Positions 1-10,300 of a stretch of 64,000 nucleotides of DNA are shown one piece after another. The notes beneath the pieces were generated by a model. It was given only the letters and a program-made list of their open reading frames with translations. It had not been told where the DNA came from and did no database searches. Source of the stretch: Aeriscardovia sp. GTDB taxonomy: Bacteria; Actinomycetota; Actinomycetes; Actinomycetales; Bifidobacteriaceae. Position 1 is the first letter of the stretch; each line of letters starts with the position of its first letter. A program made the position numbers and the translations under genes. The DNA lies in NCBI GenBank assembly GCA_017538895.1, contig JAFYHY010000029.1, positions 87,745 through 151,744 on the forward strand, written 5' to 3'.

Positions 1-1
1 C

Positions 2-319
2 GGTTTCAATATCGATAATATTGGTAATGCTGCACATACTTATGCTCATACCACTATTCTTGCAGGTACCAATGGTCTTGCTGAAGCCTACTCACTGCAT
101 AAGCAATTCCCTTATGCTGTTCTTCAATTAGATAACAGTACAAATAAGGTTGTTTATGTTGTTATTGGTAATGATTTCTATGATCTGAAGCCAATTAATA
201 GCGTTACTGTTAAAGACGGCGATAAGCTGACATCCATTTCTGGATGTGTTGCCAGTGCAAATATTAAGAATCCTCAGTCTGTTGCAAGCCTTGGCACTGT
301 AGAAAATAATGCAGCATAG
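2..319 (+). CDS. C-terminal end of an unknown protein (5' end outside the window)
   Basis: An open frame runs from the left edge of the window to a TAG at 317-319 and gives about 105 residues. I do not recognise the family. The visible part has no membrane segment and is rich in Asn, Val, Thr and Ser; a stretch of alternating hydrophobic residues (KVVYVVIGNDFYDL) looks like beta structure, as in secreted or surface domains. There is one Cys. The stop overlaps the ATG of the following transporter gene by 11 bases, which suggests the two are translated from one message. Function unknown; the reading frame itself is fairly certain because it is open throughout and ends at the start of the next gene. 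Confidence 0.55.
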   Translation, partial: GFNIDNIGNAAHTYAHTTILAGTNGLAEAYSLHKQFPYAVLQLDNSTNKVVYVVIGNDFYDLKPINSVTVKDGDKLTSISGCVASANIKNPQSVASLGTVENNAA

Positions 320-1262
320 ATCACATCAACGCACTGAAATTATCGGCATTATTGCTCTTTTACTCGCTGACATTATTTGGGGTAATGCATTTGTTGCACA
401 AGTGAGTGGAATGTCTTCCCTCTCACCATTAGCCTTTAATGCTGTTCGATTTCTCATTGGTGCATTGTCATTAGTTTTTCTACTCTTTTTACCATCAAGT
501 AGACGCAGTAGACCACAATCTAAAGATGCATGGAGGAAGATTTTTCATGCGTCATTTATTGCTGGAGCTTTACTCTTCAGCGCTATGACGTGTGAACAAA
601 TCGGTATTAATTGTTTGCGAAATGCTGGAGAATCCGCTTTCTTAAATTCATTGAGTATTCTTTTTCTCCCTTTAATTGCATTATTTTATGGGGAAAAAAT
701 AGGATCAAAATTTTTATGGGCAGTTCTTCTCAACGCTGTAGGTGTTTATCTCCTTGCTTTTGATGGTGGAACCGGAGTTCGTCCAACATGGAAAGATCTG
801 CTGTTTATTGGCTCCTCACTGTTTTACGGTATCCAAACTTTTTATATTGAACGTGCTGTACAAGAAGTTAATGTTATTCATCTTGCTTTTGGTGAAGTAA
901 CTGTTGCAGCAATACTTAGTTGGATTAGTGTCTTTCTTTTCCACCTGCAGCCAAGTATGCACGCTGTTTCTCTTGCACTTATTCCTCTTCTGTATACCGG
1001 TGTTCTTTCATCATGTGGAGCATATAGTTTACAGTTAATTGGTCAAAAATCAGTTCCTGCGGAACCAGCATCGGTTATCATGTCACTAAATACCCTCTTT
1101 TCCGTTATTGGCGGCGATCTGATTCTTCATGAAACAATGAACTGGTATGGTTATTGCGGATGTATACTGATGCTTGTTGGAACGATTATTGCCGATACAA
1201 TGGAGTCGGATGAATCAACTCCTCTGACACCATCATCACAAGGATCAAAAGCTCTTGTGTAA
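309..1262 (+). CDS. DMT superfamily (EamA) transporter
   Basis: A 317-residue integral membrane protein of the drug/metabolite transporter superfamily. It shows about ten hydrophobic segments arranged as two EamA repeats. The first begins with IIALLLADIIWGNAFVAQ; the second repeat ends with a short-loop helix pair (PAEPASVIMSLNTLFSVIGG), a typical DMT signature. The tail after residue 295 is polar. Length is normal for the family. The substrate cannot be told from sequence; relatives export amino acids, nucleosides or drugs. The ATG at 309 overlaps the preceding gene, no good Shine-Dalgarno is seen, and the next Met would cut off the first membrane helix, so 309 is preferred. It is convergent with the RecJ-like gene, only four bases away, with no terminator between. 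Confidence 0.85.
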   Translation: MQHRSHQRTEIIGIIALLLADIIWGNAFVAQVSGMSSLSPLAFNAVRFLIGALSLVFLLFLPSSRRSRPQSKDAWRKIFHASFIAGALLFSAMTCEQIGINCLRNAGESAFLNSLSILFLPLIALFYGEKIGSKFLWAVLLNAVGVYLLAFDGGTGVRPTWKDLLFIGSSLFYGIQTFYIERAVQEVNVIHLAFGEVTVAAILSWISVFLFHLQPSMHAVSLALIPLLYTGVLSSCGAYSLQLIGQKSVPAEPASVIMSLNTLFSVIGGDLILHETMNWYGYCGCILMLVGTIIADTMESDESTPLTPSSQGSKALV

Positions 1263-1266
1263 CAGA

Positions 1267-2958
1267 TTATTTTACAGTACCTGTGAATTGGATCGTACGA
1301 TTTCCATTCCATTCATTCAGTGCCATTGTTGCTAAAAGGTGATGATTAGCTGCTGCATTCTGTGCTGTTGCTACTGAGGTGTTCCATAATACTGCTTCAA
1401 CGTGATCACTCAGACGACATTTTGCATGACGTCCATGGGACATTTCGACCCATGAAGCAGAATCAGGTATATCTAAACGAGCGACCGGTTTAGGCCAATT
1501 TTCACCCCACGGAGCAAAACGATCACAATCATGAAGGAATGCTTGAAAATCAGTGACATCAGTTACTAAAGCATCAGACGTCTGTGTTGTGCCAACACTA
1601 TAGTCGAATTCCAGTTCAGGCAGTGCTGTTGGCTTCATTTGTTGAGCAATAGAGTGAATATGATCGCATAATATTTGAAGATCGTTGTGAGAACATTCAA
1701 CATGATAGCCGAATGCTTGCGCGTGACCTGCAGCTTCACCGAGATGCTCTTCACGAAGCCACGTAAGAAAATCAAACCACTGTGGCGAACGTCCTGATCC
1801 TGTATAATACCCCGGTTTTATTTCACGTAATACTAAAACAGGAAGCTTTGTATCACTCATGATTGTATTGGCAAGCAGACCTAGAATTCCAGACGGAGCA
1901 TCAACTATTAGGATATATGGTGCGAATGGTTGCTGATGATTTTTTAATGATGCTTCTAATAAAGCTGTTTTCTGTGAAACTAATGTTTTTCGATCACTAC
2001 TTGTTTGAGTCAATTCATTGGCGTAAGAATATTTATCACTGATATATGGTGATGTAAAAATCAGTTGAACAATTCCTAAAGGTTTTTCTAACCGTTTCAA
2101 ACTATTAATGGCAGGCGCAATGGTCCATCCATAAGTTTGTTCATCTAACGGTAAACGTAGTAACCCATTTTTTAAAAATGCCTGGTAAAGAATACATAAT
2201 CCTGATAATGCGGCGCCAACAGGTGTGTTATCAAATAATGATTCTGGGCTTGCTGACATAATTTTTTGTGAATCAGCAATTGATTGTTGGACCAATAAGC
2301 GATTTTCTTTCCATAATGGCATCATGTCTGAAATGGTTGCGATACCAGCAAAAACGCGTAATTTTTCGATCGCTTCTACTTGAGATGGAATATAGAGGCA
2401 AGCGTAACGTTGGAGTATTTGCCAAAAAACATGGGCACCGCAAATTCCGTCCCAACCGTAGGATTCTTTATCAGCGCTTGGATCCACCACACAGTCTGCT
2501 TCGATCGGTGAAGCATCAGGTTCATGATGGTCAGTAACAAGAACAGTTTTTCCTTGTTGTTGTGCATAAGCTAATGCCTCATGACATGTAATACCAACAT
2601 CGCATGTAATAAAAGCACTCACCTGAGGCCATTGTTGTTCTGCACATTGGATATCATCGATCGTAATGCCATACCCATTTTCAGGGTGTGGAGCATAGAG
2701 TGCAGTTGGGATGCCTAGTTGATTGAGACCAGCCCATCCGATAACGCCTGCCATCACACCATCGGTATCAAAATCAGGTAAAACAACAAGAAACTTTTTC
2801 TGATCATGGAGATTTTTTAATTGTTGACACATCTCATCAAGTGAACCTAAATCTTGATGGTGTGGATCTGTATGAGTAGCTAGCCACGTGTTATCCCATC
2901 CACGTCGTTGGAGCACAAGAGGCATTAAATGAGATTCACACGTGTTGTCACTCAACAT
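1267..2958 (-). CDS. recJ: RecJ-like DHH single-stranded-DNA exonuclease
   Basis: 563 residues of the DHH phosphoesterase superfamily, close to the usual RecJ size. Motif I is PDFDTDGVMAG (about residues 61-71), and the DHH motif is VTDHHEPD (about 142-149), followed by the DPSADKESYGWDGICGAH block. The DHHA1 part near residue 395 onward has SGRSP and later GEAAGHAQAFG. RecJ degrades single-stranded DNA 5' to 3' in recombination and repair using Mn2+ or Mg2+. The ATG at 2958 follows AAGGAG with five bases spacing. The gene lies 18 bases after the CCA-adding enzyme on the same strand, so the two are probably cotranscribed. Other DHH enzymes (oligoribonucleases) are shorter and less likely. Confidence 0.8.
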   Translation of the reverse strand: MLSDNTCESHLMPLVLQRRGWDNTWLATHTDPHHQDLGSLDEMCQQLKNLHDQKKFLVVLPDFDTDGVMAGVIGWAGLNQLGIPTALYAPHPENGYGITIDDIQCAEQQWPQVSAFITCDVGITCHEALAYAQQQGKTVLVTDHHEPDASPIEADCVVDPSADKESYGWDGICGAHVFWQILQRYACLYIPSQVEAIEKLRVFAGIATISDMMPLWKENRLLVQQSIADSQKIMSASPESLFDNTPVGAALSGLCILYQAFLKNGLLRLPLDEQTYGWTIAPAINSLKRLEKPLGIVQLIFTSPYISDKYSYANELTQTSSDRKTLVSQKTALLEASLKNHQQPFAPYILIVDAPSGILGLLANTIMSDTKLPVLVLREIKPGYYTGSGRSPQWFDFLTWLREEHLGEAAGHAQAFGYHVECSHNDLQILCDHIHSIAQQMKPTALPELEFDYSVGTTQTSDALVTDVTDFQAFLHDCDRFAPWGENWPKPVARLDIPDSASWVEMSHGRHAKCRLSDHVEAVLWNTSVATAQNAAANHHLLATMALNEWNGNRTIQFTGTVK

Positions 2959-2976
2959 TTTTTCTCCTTGCTGTTT

Positions 2977-4386
2977 TTACTGTTCTGCTGCCCAGCGTAA
3001 GAGTTCAGATACAGCTGTATCATGTCCAACTTCACCATTTTCAAGACGGAAATCTAACATATGTTTATATGCAGCACCGACTTGAGGACCAGGCGTTAAA
3101 TGAAGCAAACTCATAATCTCTTGACCATTGACCTCTGGCCGTACACGAGATAAATCTTCTTTTGCTTGCAACTCTTCAACACGTGCTTCCATTTCATCCA
3201 TTGCATTTTCAAAGATTAATGCTTTACGACGGTTCCGTGTAGTAACATCTGCACGTGTAAGACGGTTCAATCGCGGATATAAATGACCGGCATCCACTAC
3301 ATAACGGCGTACTGCTGAATCGCTCCATGGCTCATCAACATATCCATGAAAACGTAAATGCATATTTACTAAAGCACTGACATCATCAACAATATGTTTA
3401 TCAAATCGTAATAATTTCAAGCGCCGCTGTGTCATTTTTGCACCAACAGCATCATGATGATGGAAACTCACCTTCCCATTTGATTCAAAACGACGTGTTT
3501 TTGGTTTGCCAACGTCATGATAGAGCGCTGCAAGACGCAGAATAAGATCTGGACGTGGAACAGGACCATTAATATCTGTTTCAAGCGCAATAGCATTATC
3601 AAGAACGGTGAGGGTATGCTCATACACGTCCTTATGATGGTGATGCTCGTCAAGTTCCATCTTTAAAGCTGGAATTTCTGGGATTATATAGTCAGCTAAT
3701 CCAGAATCAACCATGGTATCAATGCCAAGACGTGCATTTCGGGCAAGAAGTAGCTTTGCTAATTCATCTCGAACTCGTTCAGCAGAAACAATAGTGATAC
3801 GTTCTGTCATATTCATTAATGCTTCAGCTGTATTAGCTTCAATACCGAAACCAAGCTGCGCCACAAAACGAACAGCTCGCATCATACGTAATGGATCATC
3901 ATCAAATGATTGGTACGGGTTGACTGGAGTCCTTAATAACTTTTTGTTTAAATCATTAGCACCATGAAATGGGTCAATAAACATTACGTGCGGAAGACGA
4001 ATGGCCATGCAGTTGACAGTAAAATCCCGTCGTGACAGGTCTCCTTCAAGAGTATGACCGTATGCAACTTCTGGTTTACGTGAATTTGGTTCATATGTAT
4101 CTGATCGATATGTTGTTACTTCAACAGACACATCGCCACGATTAGTTTTAAGGAGGGCTCCTAACGTCCCAAATTTACGTCCCATATCCCAGAAACCATC
4201 ATGTCCCCATTGACGAAGAATCGGTTCAAACTGGGAAGGAGTTGCGTTTGTGGTGAAATCATAATCATGTACTGGTCTGCCTAAAAGAAGATCTCGGACT
4301 GCGCCACCAACCAAAGCAAGCTCATACCCGTGTTCTTCAAACATTCTGCCAAGCTCAATTGCTTCTGGTCTGACCTGAAACCACAA
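2977..4386 (-). CDS. cca: CCA-adding tRNA nucleotidyltransferase with HD domain
   Basis: 469 residues from the proposed start. It adds or repairs the 3' CCA of tRNAs. The N-terminal nucleotidyltransferase domain has GGAVRDLLLG followed by the metal-binding DYDF; the HD domain carries LYHDVGKPKTRR. None of the four tRNA genes in this window encodes CCA, so the enzyme is needed. I chose the TTG at 4386 because AAAGGAGG sits seven bases upstream; the frame stays open to an ATG at 4482 but the extra 32 residues do not look conserved. This is the counterpart of mycobacterial pcnA (Rv3907c), the first gene of the conserved origin block, and it is divergent from the NUDIX gene as in mycobacteria. 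Confidence 0.9.
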   Translation of the reverse strand: MWFQVRPEAIELGRMFEEHGYELALVGGAVRDLLLGRPVHDYDFTTNATPSQFEPILRQWGHDGFWDMGRKFGTLGALLKTNRGDVSVEVTTYRSDTYEPNSRKPEVAYGHTLEGDLSRRDFTVNCMAIRLPHVMFIDPFHGANDLNKKLLRTPVNPYQSFDDDPLRMMRAVRFVAQLGFGIEANTAEALMNMTERITIVSAERVRDELAKLLLARNARLGIDTMVDSGLADYIIPEIPALKMELDEHHHHKDVYEHTLTVLDNAIALETDINGPVPRPDLILRLAALYHDVGKPKTRRFESNGKVSFHHHDAVGAKMTQRRLKLLRFDKHIVDDVSALVNMHLRFHGYVDEPWSDSAVRRYVVDAGHLYPRLNRLTRADVTTRNRRKALIFENAMDEMEARVEELQAKEDLSRVRPEVNGQEIMSLLHLTPGPQVGAAYKHMLDFRLENGEVGHDTAVSELLRWAAEQ

Positions 4387-4464
4387 CGCAGTGCCTCCTT
4401 TGCTTTCATATATAAGAAGATATCCTTTATAGTTTACCTTTGTTCTAGTACCTATATTGTGGTA

Positions 4465-4492
4465 TTTACTCCATTGGCACAAAGAATAGAAT
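4465..4492 (+). promoter_or_regulatory. Candidate promoter of the NUDIX-DUF6049-murJ operon
   Basis: TTTACT at 4465-4470 and TAGAAT at 4487-4492 are 16 bases apart. Transcription would start near 4499, only a few bases before the ATG at 4505, so the message would be leaderless or nearly so, which is common in actinobacteria. This is also why the GTG at 4496 is not preferred as the start. Confidence 0.4.
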
Positions 4493-4504
4493 AAAGTGGA
4501 ATGT

Positions 4505-5233
4505 ATGACTACTCCGAAGGACGTTGCTCGTATGTTAAGCGGCTTTTCTATGCCACCACAGCGCGCTTCAGAGTATATTTCTGATCAAGCTGATCATCTT
4601 CATTATTTTTCTCTTAGTCAATCTGAATCAGATAATGCTTTTTTCACAAGTGAATCAGACGGATTTAACCATCCTATAGAATCCTCTCTGTCTCATTCAT
4701 TACAAGCAGTGGAGTCATTTATTCCTTCTCCCGCAATGATGCCTAAAAAACGACTCGATAATGATTCTCCAGCTACTTTTGCATCTCTTGACGCACATGA
4801 ACTGCCAGTTGTGAGGGAATATTCTGCAGGTGGGCTCATCTTTAATGACAAAGATGAGGTCGCCATCATTGCGCGTCATTCTCGCTCTGGCCATTTAGAA
4901 TGGTGTCTTCCAAAAGGTCATATCGAAAAAGGGGAAACACCTGAGGAAACAGCCATTCGTGAAGTCCATGAAGAAACAGGAATTCTTGGATCTATTTTTG
5001 GCTCAATTGCTACGATTGATTATTGGTTTACTGGTGAAACTCAACGTGTTCATAAGTTAGTTCATCACTATGTTTTACATCAGATTTCAGGGAGTCTTAC
5101 AGTGGAAGGTGATCCAGACCATGAGGCAGAAGATGCAGCATGGGTCAATTTTACTGATCTTACTTCTGTTCTAAGTTATCCGAATGAGCGCAGAATTGTC
5201 TGGCTCTATGCAAGAAAGTACCACCGCCATTGA
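4505..5233 (+). CDS. NUDIX hydrolase (MutT4-like)
   Basis: 242 residues. The NUDIX box runs from GHIEKGETPEETA to IREVHEETGI (about residues 136-158) and fits Gx5Ex7REUxEExGU exactly, so the enzyme should hydrolyse a nucleoside diphosphate linked to another group. The first 95 residues are polar, rich in Ser, Asp and His, and probably unstructured. Position and order match mycobacterial mutT4 (Rv3908) next to pcnA and ahead of Rv3909 and mviN. The gene ends in TTGA, which is shared with the TTG start of the next gene. The start is uncertain: GTG 4496 is in frame, but ATG 4505 fits the candidate promoter better. The natural substrate is not known. Confidence 0.85.
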   Translation: MTTPKDVARMLSGFSMPPQRASEYISDQADHLHYFSLSQSESDNAFFTSESDGFNHPIESSLSHSLQAVESFIPSPAMMPKKRLDNDSPATFASLDAHELPVVREYSAGGLIFNDKDEVAIIARHSRSGHLEWCLPKGHIEKGETPEETAIREVHEETGILGSIFGSIATIDYWFTGETQRVHKLVHHYVLHQISGSLTVEGDPDHEAEDAAWVNFTDLTSVLSYPNERRIVWLYARKYHRH

Positions 5234-7338
5234 GCTTCTTTGGATTACCAAGTTTACGTAGCAGAATTATGAGCTCTTCTCATAAAGTTTTCATCGCTGC
5301 TGTTCTTTCATTTTTTCTCTTGCTTAATTGTTTCTGCGTACCTTCTGCCTTTGCCAGCACAGTATCGTCATCACAACAAGACTCAGTCAACTTATCTTTA
5401 ACTGAACAAACAGCTGTCATTGACAATCAAACAGGATATCGTTCATCCATAAAAATTACTAATAATACGTCATCATCACTTCAACAAGGAACACTTACCG
5501 TTCGTATTTCGCCACAGAATATTCAGTCTGCGGCACTTCTCCAACAATGGGAAGAAGAATCTGCTAATCTTCCGACACCATTCTTGCTATATACAGGTAC
5601 TGTTCCACGCATTAAGGCTCATCAATCAGTAACTATTGACATCAATGATTCATCCTCAAACCTAACCTTACAAGCGTTAAAAAGTTGGGGTGCTAAACCA
5701 GTTAAGTTTCTTTATAATGCTGAAACGGAATATGATAAATCCGTCGTTTCCCAACTCAATACAGTGGTAACAAGAAATACTGAAGGTCTATCTCCTATCA
5801 GTTCTTCACTCACAATTACCCCTGTTTTACATCTCACTTCCCAAACACTCGAACCAAACCCGCAGTTGCTAGCTAACACAATTAGCACATTAAATAGCAC
5901 ATCTGGAGTTCAAGTTCTTCGTGAAACAGCACAAGGAAATAAGAATTTATCAGCAGATGAAAATTTGCTGTCATCTCACTCAATGTTGCAAGTTATTGCT
6001 GATCCGGTTCTGACGACCACAACTAACTTTTTCAGAAAAAATTCTGATCAAATAGCTGGGTTAACCCAACCATATGGGTTTGATATTACCGGTGTTACTG
6101 CACTACCACAAAATGATCAAGATATTCTATCTATATTAGGGTTATCTGCTCAATCATGGGATATTAATGCTATCCATCAATTACTACAAAAGTCAGATAC
6201 TAAAAATTTAATGGATCTTCCTGATATTGCGTGGGAAGGTAGTTCTTCTTGGACTGCTGCCAGTCTGGACGCAGCACGAGCTGCTGGTTTTAAAGACATC
6301 CTCTCTATGACTGCAGAATCTAATAACCATGAAGTTCAAACAGATGCGTTTACTCAATCAACGCCTTATGGTGATGTCACTGTTCTTGCAGCACAAAAAA
6401 CGCTCAGTACTCTTGCTGATGATAATCCAACAACTCAATGGTCTCTTTCTGAATCTACAGAAGCAGGACGTATTTCACGGTTTATTGCACAAACCGCAGT
6501 TGACGATATGGAAAATCCTTCTCTCTCACGTGATCTCTTAGTTGTTTTTGGAGGAGGACAACAAAATGCGGCAGAAACAGCTGCATTACTAAACAATTTA
6601 CAGACATGTGAATGGATTAAATTCAGTACCTTAAAGGCATTATTAGCAACAGTTAATTCTTCTGATACTGATAATGGCAATAACTTTACTTTAACGACTG
6701 CTGCAGCAACTACGAAAGAACAAGCAGCTTTAAACCAGCAAATTCAATCATCACAGCAAACAGCTCAATCGATTGATCGCGTGTGTGACCGTATTTCTGA
6801 TCATCAATCAAATAAGCAAGTTATCTCCGCTTGGACTCACCAAGTAAATACCATGCATCATAGTCTCCTTATGCTAGCATTTGGTACAGCACGCTCGTCG
6901 GCAGATAAAAATTTTGGGAATGATCTGTTAGATAGCGTTTCTATTGCTTCACCACAATCAATTCAAGTTTTCAGTGAAACAGCACAAATGCCTGTCACGA
7001 TTACTAATAAATTACCATTCCCTGTTAAAGTTACAGTACATGCGTATACGAATTCAAATGCTACAACGATTTCTCCTTCAACAACTGTATTTGTTAAATG
7101 TAATGGAGAAGCTCAGGCGACCTTCCATATTAAAGTAGTTGGTGCATCAATGGCGACTGCAAAATTTATTCTTGAAGATCATCAGCATCAACCATTCGGC
7201 GCAATAACAAAAACACAGATTACAAGTCAATTAACACTCAATAATATGAACGGCACTGTGCTTGTCATCTTTGCTGTTATTTTGGGATTAATTGGACTAT
7301 GGCGTCAATTCCATTTGCGAAAGGATCCAGACCAGTGA
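5230..7338 (+). CDS. DUF6049 family secreted, membrane-anchored protein (Rv3909-like)
   Basis: 702 residues. The N-terminus is a signal peptide: an Arg-containing start, hydrophobic core FIAAVLSFFLLLNCFCV, and cleavage near SAFAS. A single hydrophobic segment near the C-terminus (GTVLVIFAVILGLIGLW) followed by RQFHLRK anchors it, so about 640 residues lie outside the cell. The position between NUDIX and MurJ is that of mycobacterial Rv3909, an uncharacterised family conserved in actinobacteria; a role in cell-envelope assembly beside MurJ is inferred. Translation may begin at TTG 5230, overlapping the upstream stop, or at ATG 5269, which gives a more compact signal peptide. It overlaps murJ by four bases (GTGA). 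Confidence 0.75.
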   Translation: MSFFGLPSLRSRIMSSSHKVFIAAVLSFFLLLNCFCVPSAFASTVSSSQQDSVNLSLTEQTAVIDNQTGYRSSIKITNNTSSSLQQGTLTVRISPQNIQSAALLQQWEEESANLPTPFLLYTGTVPRIKAHQSVTIDINDSSSNLTLQALKSWGAKPVKFLYNAETEYDKSVVSQLNTVVTRNTEGLSPISSSLTITPVLHLTSQTLEPNPQLLANTISTLNSTSGVQVLRETAQGNKNLSADENLLSSHSMLQVIADPVLTTTTNFFRKNSDQIAGLTQPYGFDITGVTALPQNDQDILSILGLSAQSWDINAIHQLLQKSDTKNLMDLPDIAWEGSSSWTAASLDAARAAGFKDILSMTAESNNHEVQTDAFTQSTPYGDVTVLAAQKTLSTLADDNPTTQWSLSESTEAGRISRFIAQTAVDDMENPSLSRDLLVVFGGGQQNAAETAALLNNLQTCEWIKFSTLKALLATVNSSDTDNGNNFTLTTAAATTKEQAALNQQIQSSQQTAQSIDRVCDRISDHQSNKQVISAWTHQVNTMHHSLLMLAFGTARSSADKNFGNDLLDSVSIASPQSIQVFSETAQMPVTITNKLPFPVKVTVHAYTNSNATTISPSTTVFVKCNGEAQATFHIKVVGASMATAKFILEDHQHQPFGAITKTQITSQLTLNNMNGTVLVIFAVILGLIGLWRQFHLRKDPDQ

Positions 7339-10300
7339 GCACGCAAGCCGCGGAGAAAACTAAAAAAACTGTCGGGCATAATTCTTTGATTATGGCTTCA
7401 GGCACTTTAGCCTCCCGTTTAACTGGTCAGGTTCGTACTATCCTTCTTGCTGCCGCAATTGGTGTGACTGGTGTTGCTGCGAATGCGTATCAAGTAGGAT
7501 CACAGATCCCACACGTCGTCTTCAATCTCCTTGAAGGCGGCCTGATTAATGCCATTCTTGTGCCGCAAATTGTTCAAGCATTTAAACATAAAAATTTTTC
7601 TGAACGCATTAATAAATTATTAACTCTTGCAATTAGCATCTGTTTAGGTTTTATGATCCTTCTCATGCTATGTACGCCGTTTCTGGTTAATTTGTATATC
7701 AACTCAGATTGGACAGAAGCACAAAAAGCACTAGCTGATGGTTTTACTCTCTGCTGTATGCCTCAGATCCTTTTCTATGGTATTTATACAGTTGTTGGCC
7801 AAATTCTTGCTGCAAAAGAAGACTTCACTGCCTATGCATGGAGTTCAGTTGCAGCTAATATCGTTGCTTGTGCCGGTTATGGCTTATTCATTCTCATGTT
7901 TGGAAAAGCTCAAACCCAACCATTAAACTTTTGGACTCCAGAAAAAGTTGCTTTAACCGCTGGTGCATGGACAGTTGGTATTGGTGTTCAAGCAGTTATT
8001 CTCTTTGTCCCTCTTATTAAACAGGGTATTCATCCAAAAATTACATGGGGAATTCATGGCATTGGTTTACGTTCTATGGGACGCGTAGCCACATGGACAT
8101 TGGCATCGGTCGTTATTGATCAGATTGCTGGAATCATTAATACACGTATTGAAACTGGCGCTCCAGTTATTGCTGGTAACCGATTAATGACAGCAGGCGC
8201 ACAAGCCTACGCACAAGCCTTTCAGATTTGGATTCTTCCATATTCGCTCGTAACTGTTTCCATCTCTACCGCAGTTTTCCCTGTCATTTCTAAAGCAGTT
8301 GAGGAAAGCCGTATTAATGATGCACGCCATAGTCTTACTGACTCATTGCGATCAAGTGGCGCTATCATGTTCTTCTTTACTGCTTGCTTCTTAACCATGC
8401 CAGTTCCTATCATTCGTGCTCTCCTACCATCAGTAGGTGTTTATGACGCGAACCTTCTTGCTGGCCCTCTCATGGCATTAGCCTTTAATCTTGTGCCTGT
8501 TTCAGTCACACTTCTGTTAAATCGTGTTTTCTACGCGTATGAAGATGGACGTTCACCGTTCATGTTGACCACCATTCAAAATATTGCTCAAGTAGCTATT
8601 CTTCTCATCGGAACAAAGATTTTTGCTGCAAGTTTATGGGATACCTGGGTTGGTGCCTCTATTACACTCAGTAATTTCATTTTGATGCCAATATCATGTT
8701 TTGTTATTCGACGTCGTATGAATGGTCATATCGGTTTACGAAGTGTTCTTACTGTCTTTTCCAAATCGATTGTTTCAGCAATCACTGTCACTCTTTTCGG
8801 TATTTTAGTTTCCGGTTTTATTGAACGTCTTCTTCATGCGGATACCTCTTTATCGAATGGTCATATGAGTTGGATTCAAGCAATCCTTACTTGCGCAATC
8901 ACAGGTATTCTGATGCTTGCCTTATATTGGGGTATTCTTCATGTCCTTCATGTTAAGGAACTGGATGCATTTGCAACTGTTATCCTACGTAAATTCGGTC
9001 ATAAGAGTACCGGAGCTCATTCGTCACGTAACACTGAAAATGATAATAGTAATGCTGTTCGCATTCCACGTTCCGCACGTGGCATAGCATCCTATAGACT
9101 TGCTGAAAATACTTTCAATACTGCTGATGATGCAACCATCATTTACGGTGTAGCTCCATTTGCTTTTGCACCACAGCAGAATGCTCTATTTGATTCTCGT
9201 GCTGGCAGTATGGCAAGTACAAACATTAATACCCCATATGTGCCACGACGTGTCGTCTCATCTCAGAAAACATCACGGACAATAACTCAACCGCATTTAC
9301 CTGCATCAATCTCCACAATGTCGCCTATTTCTTCACAACCTCGAGACTTAAAAGTTCCAGAAATGCCCGGTGTAGTGCGTAAAATGTCATTGTCTAGACA
9401 AAATAATGGGAGAACAATGATACCTGCAATTGGCGATACTATTGATAAGCGTTACACTCTTATCGCTCAATACCGTTCCGAGCGAGGGTTGAGTGCATGG
9501 TTAGCGAATGATCATACCTTAATGTGTGACTGCCAACTTTATATCATCACAGATTCAAAGCGTATTTCTCAGGTCAATGCCATCGCTTCCTCGTTGGTGC
9601 TATCACATAACCCACATTGCACACATGTTTTGCATCTTCAAAAAGAAGGTGGAGTATCTGTTATCGTTACAGAAACAGATCCTGGTATTTCGTTACAACA
9701 ATTTATTGAGCAGCATAATGTGAAGCCAATTAGCATTGATGTAATGCGCACTATTTGTTTCAAGATCATCGAAACAATGCAATCATTACGCGCTCAATCA
9801 TTGAGTTATCGTTCCTTAAATTCTTGTGTTGTACGTTTAACACAGAATGATGTTATCCTTGCGGACACGTCTATTTCTCCACTATTAACAACACCATTGC
9901 AAAAAGAAGATGACACCGCAAATGATGAAACTCTTACTATTCGTCAGATTGCAAGCATCTTATATGAGATGATCACTCATCAGGTCTTTGATCCAACACA
10001 ACGTGCTCATGCAGCGCAACTCTTAATGAAGCAGCAGCATGATCTTCCAGTTGAGTTTATTAATATCTGCCGTCGCGCGTTAAATATTCCTGTTCAGACA
10101 GAATTCGAGTCAGATAAGCCAATCCCTATTTTGACGCTCTTAGAGCTTGAAATTCTTCTAGGTGAACAGACCAAACTCGAAGATCTCTCTCGTAATGATT
10201 ATGACATTCCTGCAACACCAGGCGATGCTTCAATTTGCAATCCAAAATGTGCTGTAGCCTCCTCCAAAGATATCAATGAGATTCCAGATTCTCTGGTCTC

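Noticed and set aside
2268..2567. Open frames overlapping the RecJ-like gene on both strands
   Set aside because: They lie inside a conserved gene, have no ribosome binding sites and show no family resemblance.
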